NCBI RefSeq assembly: GCF_001434135.1
Contig: NZ_AZEB01000002.1
Location: forward strand, 62,001-126,000
Source: Lentilactobacillus kisonensis DSM 19906 = JCM 15041
GTDB taxonomy: Bacteria; Bacillota; Bacilli; Lactobacillales; Lactobacillaceae
DNA: 64,000 nucleotides
Direction: 5' to 3'
Shown here: in pieces, positions 59,721 to 64,000 of the stretch
Position numbering within the stretch: the first letter of the stretch is position 1
Layout of the letters: every line of letters begins with the position of its first letter
The notes under the pieces: generated by a model
What the model saw: the letters and a program-made list of their open reading frames with translations, nothing else
Databases searched by the model: none
What the model was told of the DNA's origin: nothing
Made by a program: the position numbers and the translations under genes

Positions 59721-60347
59721 ATGGATAATCGAATTCCACCATTAATAACGCCGTTTGCCATTTTGTCAATTTCACTGGCACTCGGAGCAACAAACGTCGT
59801 GGTTAATAAGGTAACGTCCACGAACGAAGGAACGCCTACGACCACGCAAACTACGAATCAAAAAAATACCTCCAACAAAATATTTGGTACACCTAAAAAG
59901 AAGGATAAGGCTGACACCGATAAGGAAAAGGAAAAAGCTAAGGAATCATCTGAAAAGGCGGCCAAGGAATCGTCTGAAAAGAAGGCGGAAGAGGAGTCAA
60001 AAAAGGCCTCCTCTGCAAAAGCCGAATCAGATAAGGCAGATCAAACCAGTGACGATACCGATACGAATACTAATACAACTACCGGGACCAAAAAATCTAC
60101 TGGTACGGATACCCGGGATAACAACACGAACAAGAGCAACACAACTAAAAGTAATCAAACAACTGGTGAAACGACCAATAAGGGTAATAACCAGACGACT
60201 AATGACGATAATAACCAAACCGGCACAACCGATAATAACTCTGATACCACAACCGGCAACACGACCACTGGAACAACTGGCGGCAATACTGGCAATACCA
60301 CTGGGAACACAACGACTACCCAGGGCGGCGAAGGGGGTAATCAATAG
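59721..60347 (+). CDS. Low-complexity Thr/Asn/Lys-rich exported protein
   Basis: 208 residues. A hydrophobic N-terminus (PLITPFAILSISLALGATNVVV) may be a signal or membrane anchor. The rest is disordered: a Lys/Glu/Ser block with KESSEKAAKESSEKKAEEESKK (about 75-96), then a long Thr/Asn/Gly block (TTGNTTTGTTGGNTGNTTGN). It could be a surface spacer. The stop TAG overlaps the GTG start of the next gene. AAGGAAG precedes the ATG. The real product is probable given the coupling, but the function is unknown. Confidence 0.65.
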   Translation: MDNRIPPLITPFAILSISLALGATNVVVNKVTSTNEGTPTTTQTTNQKNTSNKIFGTPKKKDKADTDKEKEKAKESSEKAAKESSEKKAEEESKKASSAKAESDKADQTSDDTDTNTNTTTGTKKSTGTDTRDNNTNKSNTTKSNQTTGETTNKGNNQTTNDDNNQTGTTDNNSDTTTGNTTTGTTGGNTGNTTGNTTTTQGGEGGNQ

Positions 60348-61183
60348 TGTTTAGTTTTTTGGACATGGTTAATCATTATCTTGGTTATTTCAACATTAAC
60401 GTTAAGCTTAAAAGCCGGATTTATACGATTCTGGGTGCTTTTGGCGATCTATATTTGTTTTACATTAGCCTTCGCTTCTTAAAAAATAGCTACCTTAAAC
60501 AGGGATCACTAATCTTACTAGTGGCAATTGTTTTGCTGTATTTTACGATTTGCAACTTCTTTTATTACTTTACGAAGCACCAACCATGGTTTGATATTTC
60601 ACCTAAATTAGCTAAGTGGCTGCATATTCAAGAGCATCCCCAAGAGACGCAGGTGAACTCGCGAATGGGATCAACGGTTGTTCCGGAAGCGCGGCCCAAT
60701 AACATCGCTGCCAACGGGCTATTTGATGATTCACACTTGTTGCCAGCCAAACTTGAAGTGACCACTTCTGAGCAGCAAAATATTGATCGGTTAGCGGCCC
60801 AAATGCAACGGGAGGGTCTTTTCCGTTCAGACTACGATGGTATGGATGATCGAAAGATTTATGAACTGTTAAAGGTTAATGACGGTAAGCCAATTTTTGC
60901 AATTGGTAAGGATGTCTTGATGCCATATTTTGAAATGCGTCGGCAGGGGTTATCGCTGGTTGTGTATTGTGGCATGAATCAGGCGGAAGTATTTCCGGTT
61001 GGCGAAATCAAACGGGTCGGCTTACAGTCAGTTGAGTCGCTTGACCTGTCACGGGTGAAATTGTACCTCGCGTCAGTAACGCTGGTCGGCGGACCGTATA
61101 AACAAATCGGTCGGGCAGGGGTTATTGAAGCGCCACAAGCTTATACCGTCCGGGCGACGGTCGCATACAAAAAACGAGCGTAA
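60347..61183 (+). CDS. Membrane protein with cytoplasmic domain (DUF6681-like)
   Basis: 278 residues from a GTG overlapping the previous stop (TAGTG). Two membrane helices near residues 27-45 and 50-73 (FGDLYLFYISLRFLKNS, GSLILLVAIVLLYFTICNFFYYF), then a soluble domain of about 190 residues with IFAIGKDVLMPYFEMRRQGLSLVVYCGMNQAEVFPVGEIKRVG. Recalls lactobacillar DUF6681 proteins of unknown function. Coupling with the low-complexity gene suggests the two act together at the envelope. Confidence 0.72.
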   Translation: MFSFLDMVNHYLGYFNINVKLKSRIYTILGAFGDLYLFYISLRFLKNSYLKQGSLILLVAIVLLYFTICNFFYYFTKHQPWFDISPKLAKWLHIQEHPQETQVNSRMGSTVVPEARPNNIAANGLFDDSHLLPAKLEVTTSEQQNIDRLAAQMQREGLFRSDYDGMDDRKIYELLKVNDGKPIFAIGKDVLMPYFEMRRQGLSLVVYCGMNQAEVFPVGEIKRVGLQSVESLDLSRVKLYLASVTLVGGPYKQIGRAGVIEAPQAYTVRATVAYKKRA

Positions 61184-61238
61184 TGGCGCTGAGCTAGCGT
61201 CTTAAAAGGACTTAAAACTCATTGACATCGTAAAAAAG

Positions 61239-61280
61239 ACAAGCTTTTCGGAATCTAATCTAAGATTCCGAAAAGCTTGT
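61239..61280 (+). terminator. Terminator of the surface gene pair
   Basis: ACAAGCTTTTCGGAATCT pairs with AGATTCCGAAAAGCTTGT, followed by TTTTTG. Confidence 0.88.
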
Positions 61281-61331
61281 TTTTGCAAATAGCCCAATTA
61301 ACCGTCTATTGACTAGTTAGGGAGACACTGA

Positions 61332-61389
61332 GGTCCCCTAATTAAATTGTCAAGAACTATTTAGGGGACCAAACAAAATATGGTATAAT
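61332..61389 (+). promoter_or_regulatory. Promoter with operator of the MarR-family gene at 61420
   Basis: GGTCCCCTAA (61332-61341) and its inverse TTAGGGGACC (61361-61370) form a perfect 10-bp inverted repeat. The right arm overlaps the -35 TTAGGG; TATAAT follows at 61384-61389 after 17 nt. Binding would block RNA polymerase. Confidence 0.65.
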
Positions 61390-61419
61390 GATTATAATTG
61401 AAAATAAGAAGGGATGCTA

Positions 61420-61923
61420 ATGAGTGGGCAATTAGCTCAACACGAGCTTACTGAAAAGTTTTTTGACTTGTCGTTACTATTTGCATTAGATATGCAAGGC
61501 AAGGATAACCCGTCGTTGTTATTTCAAGGCCAGGGAAATATTTTGTTGGCACTTGATGAAAAAGCGTCGATGTCCCAGCGTGAATTAGCTGAGAAGCTAC
61601 AAATCAGCCCGCCGACCATCACTGAATTTGTTAATAAATTAGTTAAGAAAGACCTGGTCACAAAAACCCGTTCTCAAAAAGATAAACGGGTTGTCATTGT
61701 TAGCCTGACTGGTGCGGGCAAGCATGCAGTGGCTGCGGTTGATCACTCCGATTTATCCGGCTGGCAGTATCTCTCACCCCAACAGCAGGCTCAAATGGCA
61801 ACCTTGATGGAAATTATTATCCACGGGCTGACGCAAAAATATAGCGATCCAACCAGCAAACAGATTTTAGCCAGTATGCGGCGGCAATTTTTCAAGCTGG
61901 TGTTATCAGAGCCTGATAATTAA
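61420..61923 (+). CDS. MarR-family regulator
   Basis: 167 residues from the ATG at 61420 (AAGGGA 6 nt upstream; the ATG at 61414 abuts the site). Winged helix: SMSQRELAEKLQISPPTITEFVNKLVKKDLVTKTRSQKDKRVVIVSLTGAGK. Helical ends for dimerisation. It likely represses itself at the perfect inverted repeat upstream. No target gene can be named; the glutamine-type ABC operon follows but has its own promoter. The 280-bp gap after it holds TTGGAAGACTTTCCAA-like symmetry near 61925 but no gene. Confidence 0.87.
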   Translation: MSGQLAQHELTEKFFDLSLLFALDMQGKDNPSLLFQGQGNILLALDEKASMSQRELAEKLQISPPTITEFVNKLVKKDLVTKTRSQKDKRVVIVSLTGAGKHAVAAVDHSDLSGWQYLSPQQQAQMATLMEIIIHGLTQKYSDPTSKQILASMRRQFFKLVLSEPDN

Positions 61924-62118
61924 TTGGAAGACTTTCCAATTTAGGCTTAAGGATGGAAAGGCTCTTTGAAAGCGGAATGGTTTCTAGTGGATTTGGCGTG
62001 GTGGGATAAAAAATTGGGGCACGGAAAATTCCACTGGTTGCGGGATTTACCCGCTGAAAATGGTGATCCACCGGTTGATTAAAAAATCACATTGAGGTAA
62101 AATTTTTGTTACATTTTT

Positions 62119-62147
62119 TTGACCAATGAGAACTTTTAACATAATAT
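62119..62147 (+). promoter_or_regulatory. Promoter of the glutamine-type ABC operon
   Basis: TTGACC at 62119-62124, a 17-nt spacer and TAATAT at 62142-62147. The leader then holds a short inverted repeat (TTAGGC/GCCTAA, about 62165-62186) before the ribosome site. Confidence 0.7.
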
Positions 62148-62205
62148 GGAATTAGTATCATTCTTAGGCAATTCTAATGAAGCCTAATATATTGGAGGAA
62201 ATAAC

Positions 62206-62946
62206 ATGGCAATGATCGAATTTCAAGATGTCCAAAAGTACTATGGCGACTTTCATGCGCTTAAGGATATTAATCTAAAAATTGAAGCAGGGGAAACGGT
62301 TGTTTTAATCGGCCCTTCAGGATCAGGAAAATCCACGCTTATCCGGACTGTTAATGGCCTCGAAAGAATTCAAGAAGGCAAACTGATCGTTAATGGTCAG
62401 GACTTAGCTGACCGTAAAACTGATATTAACCGAATTCGCAAGAACGTTGGCATGGTTTTTCAGCATTTTAATTTGTATGCGAACAAGACCGTTTTAGAGA
62501 ATATCATGTTGGCACCAAGAATCGTATTGCATCGCCCAGAAGCGGAAAATAAAGAAACGGCAATGCAGCTGCTTGACCAAGTTGGCCTCCGTAGTCAGGC
62601 CAATAAGTTACCAGCTAACCTTTCAGGTGGTCAGCAACAACGAATTGCGATTGCCCGTTCGCTGGCAATGAAGCCGAAATGTCTGCTATTTGATGAACCA
62701 ACCAGTGCGCTTGACCCTGAAATGATTGATGACGTATTGAACGTTATGAAAGATATTGCGAATGATTCAGATATGACGATGTTGGTTGTGACTCATGAAA
62801 TGGGGTTTGCCCGTGAAGTTGCTAACCGGGTTGTTTTCATGGATGATGGGCAGATCTTGGAAGATGATAGCAGTGATAAGTTCTTTGATGGTGAGCCAAC
62901 CAATGAACGTGCCCGACAATTTCTTGGCAAGATTATTACGCACTAA
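62206..62946 (+). CDS. glnQ: Polar amino-acid ABC importer ATPase (GlnQ-like)
   Basis: 246 residues. Walker A GPSGSGKST, Q-loop FQHFNLYANKT, signature LSGGQQQR, Walker B CLLFDEPTSALD and switch His VTHEMGFA are complete and of the PAAT (glutamine/glutamate) type. TTGGAGG precedes the ATG. It energises uptake of a polar amino acid with the binding protein and permease that follow; glutamine, glutamate or aspartate is the usual substrate, not determined here. Confidence 0.92.
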   Translation: MAMIEFQDVQKYYGDFHALKDINLKIEAGETVVLIGPSGSGKSTLIRTVNGLERIQEGKLIVNGQDLADRKTDINRIRKNVGMVFQHFNLYANKTVLENIMLAPRIVLHRPEAENKETAMQLLDQVGLRSQANKLPANLSGGQQQRIAIARSLAMKPKCLLFDEPTSALDPEMIDDVLNVMKDIANDSDMTMLVVTHEMGFAREVANRVVFMDDGQILEDDSSDKFFDGEPTNERARQFLGKIITH

Positions 62947-62969
62947 AATCGGTATTGGGAGGTCACATC

Positions 62970-63800
62970 ATGAAAAAAGTCTTTTCAAAAATAGGGTTAC
63001 TAGTTGCCTTGACTGTGATGGTCATTTCATTGGGTGCGTGCAGCAGTTCGGCTTCCAAGAAGAACGTTCTGCAAGATGATAAGCAGTCAAAGACCATTAC
63101 CTGGGGCGTGAAAGCCGACACTAAGCTGTTTGGCTTGATGGATGTTAAGGATAATCAAATTAAGGGGTTTGAAATTGACCTTGCAAAAGCGATGACGAAA
63201 CAGATTCTTGGAAAGAATGGCAAAGCCCGCTTCTTACAAGTTACTAGTCAAACGCGGATGCCGCTGCTTAGAAATGGTAACATCGATGCCATTATGGCGA
63301 CAATGACCATTACCCCAGAGCGGGCAAAGCAAGTTGATTTTTCCCGATCGTATTTTGATGCCGGGCAAGCAATCCTAGTTAAGGATGGTAGCCCAATTAA
63401 GAATGTTCGTGATCTAAATAAAAAGGGCGCCGTGGTTCTTGGCGTTGTTGGTTCTAACTCAGTTCAAAATATTGGCAAGTTCGCGCCCAAAGCGAAGGTG
63501 TTACAATTATCAGATTATTCCCAGGCGTTAACCGCTTTAAAGTCTGGTCAAGGTGAGGCGCTGACAACTGATAACGGAATTCTTTACGGGATGTCATTAG
63601 AGAATCCTGGCTATTCAGTAGTTGGTGGAACCTTCACTAACGAACCATACGGAATTGCCGTTGATAAGGGTCAAGCACCACTGAAAAACGCTATGAATCA
63701 AGCATTGACCAAGGTTGAAAAGTCTGGTCAGTACAATAAATTACTCTATAAATGGTTCCATCGAGTTAAGGGCTTTGACTTAAAGGGGGCAGAACGATGA
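62970..63800 (+). CDS. Amino-acid ABC importer substrate-binding lipoprotein
   Basis: 276 residues from the ATG at 62970 (GGGAGG 8 nt upstream). Lipoprotein signal with the lipobox LGAC at about residue 25. The receptor fold of the SBP_bac_3 family follows: GFEIDLAKAMTKQIL, NGNIDAIMATMTITPERAKQVDFSRSYFDAGQAILVK. The Arg and Asp of the amino-acid alpha-group site (TPERAKQVDF) are visible. The permease gene overlaps its end (ATGA). Confidence 0.92.
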   Translation: MKKVFSKIGLLVALTVMVISLGACSSSASKKNVLQDDKQSKTITWGVKADTKLFGLMDVKDNQIKGFEIDLAKAMTKQILGKNGKARFLQVTSQTRMPLLRNGNIDAIMATMTITPERAKQVDFSRSYFDAGQAILVKDGSPIKNVRDLNKKGAVVLGVVGSNSVQNIGKFAPKAKVLQLSDYSQALTALKSGQGEALTTDNGILYGMSLENPGYSVVGGTFTNEPYGIAVDKGQAPLKNAMNQALTKVEKSGQYNKLLYKWFHRVKGFDLKGAER

Positions 63801-64000
63801 TCAGTATTTTTCAAAATTATGGTGGCGCGCTCTTATATGGATTAGGCCAGACACTTTTATGTAGTATCATTGCGCTGATTTTCGCGCTTATTATTGGATC
63901 GGGATTTGCCATTCTTGAGGTCGTCCCCAATAAATTTTTAAGAATCATTGCCAGGATTTACATTGAAGTCTTTCGAAATATTCCATTGCTGGTTATCACG
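63797..64000 (+). CDS. Amino-acid ABC importer permease, 5' part only
   Basis: 68 codons before the window edge. It overlaps the receptor gene by 4 nt. MISIFQNYGGALLYGLGQTLLCS and the segment EVFRNIPLLV match the start of HisM/GlnP-type permeases. A second permease gene would usually follow outside the window. Confidence 0.88.
   Translation, partial: MISIFQNYGGALLYGLGQTLLCSIIALIFALIIGSGFAILEVVPNKFLRIIARIYIEVFRNIPLLVIT

Noticed and set aside
59884-60354. 156-codon Arg/Ile/Pro-rich frame over the low-complexity gene
   Set aside because: An out-of-frame reading of repetitive DNA; the Thr/Asn-rich frame has the start site and couples to the next gene.

Overview
This window comes from a low-to-middling GC Firmicute of the family Lactobacillaceae, most likely the Lentilactobacillus (buchneri/hilgardii/parabuchneri) group. 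The grounds are strong AAGGAGG-type ribosome sites with ATG, TTG and GTG starts, the lactic peptidases PepV, PepI and PepX, secreted proteins with Lactobacillaceae-type C-terminal cell-surface modules, a PyrR attenuator, a T-box leader and cre-like sites. The species call is inference. I see no rRNA, tRNA, CRISPR array, prophage or transposase gene.

Layout. 1-6.4 kb: end of a regulator, aldo/keto reductase, CoA-disulfide-reductase-like flavoprotein, universal stress protein, PEBP protein, membrane-anchored protein, GNAT enzyme. 6.4-16 kb: PyrR-controlled uracil permease, acyltransferase, MarR regulator with a His/Gly tail, sugar transporter, dipeptidase PepV and a YfcC-type carrier. 16-19.3 kb: a three-gene ABC importer (PF04392 type) behind an unrecognised structured leader RNA. 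19.4-23 kb: a secreted-protein cluster (two paralogues plus an SGNH hydrolase) sharing a small surface module. 23.6-31.4 kb: esterase, then a probable arabinan/arabino-oligosaccharide locus (ArsR-type regulator, GH43 enzyme, LacY-type symporter, secreted Asp-box glycosidase). 31.4-38.4 kb: amidohydrolase, DUF2075 ATPase, YxeA-like protein, LRR/MucBP adhesin, CPBP protease and VOC protein. 39-49.5 kb: ABC-F ATPase, T-box with hisD, YjeM-type permease, HicAB toxin-antitoxin, monooxygenase, PepI and PepX. 49.9-64 kb: proton-translocating transhydrogenase, AraC regulator with beta-glucuronidase, CPA2 antiporter/NUDIX/GMK-like operon, Fur-family regulator, a low-complexity surface pair, MarR regulator, and the start of a glutamine-type ABC importer cut by the window edge.

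The outstanding feature is a dispersed palindromic repeat family. I count about 21 'type A' copies (typically about 120 bp), six longer composite 'type B' copies, and several shrunken remnants, together occupying about 4 kb. Each copy begins AGTGAGCGGAGCAAAGCGGTTAGA and ends near TCTGCTTTGCGCAGCTGTCCTA. Between these ends lie stems whose sequences differ from copy to copy while the two arms stay complementary. The left end nearly always faces a gene: 19-24 nt upstream of the start codon in eight cases, or at a stop codon in six, including three where the TGA inside the repeat is the stop. Copies occur singly, in tandem (four in a row at 22.9-23.4 kb), as composites, and between attenuators and the genes they control. 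No mobilising enzyme is visible in the window.
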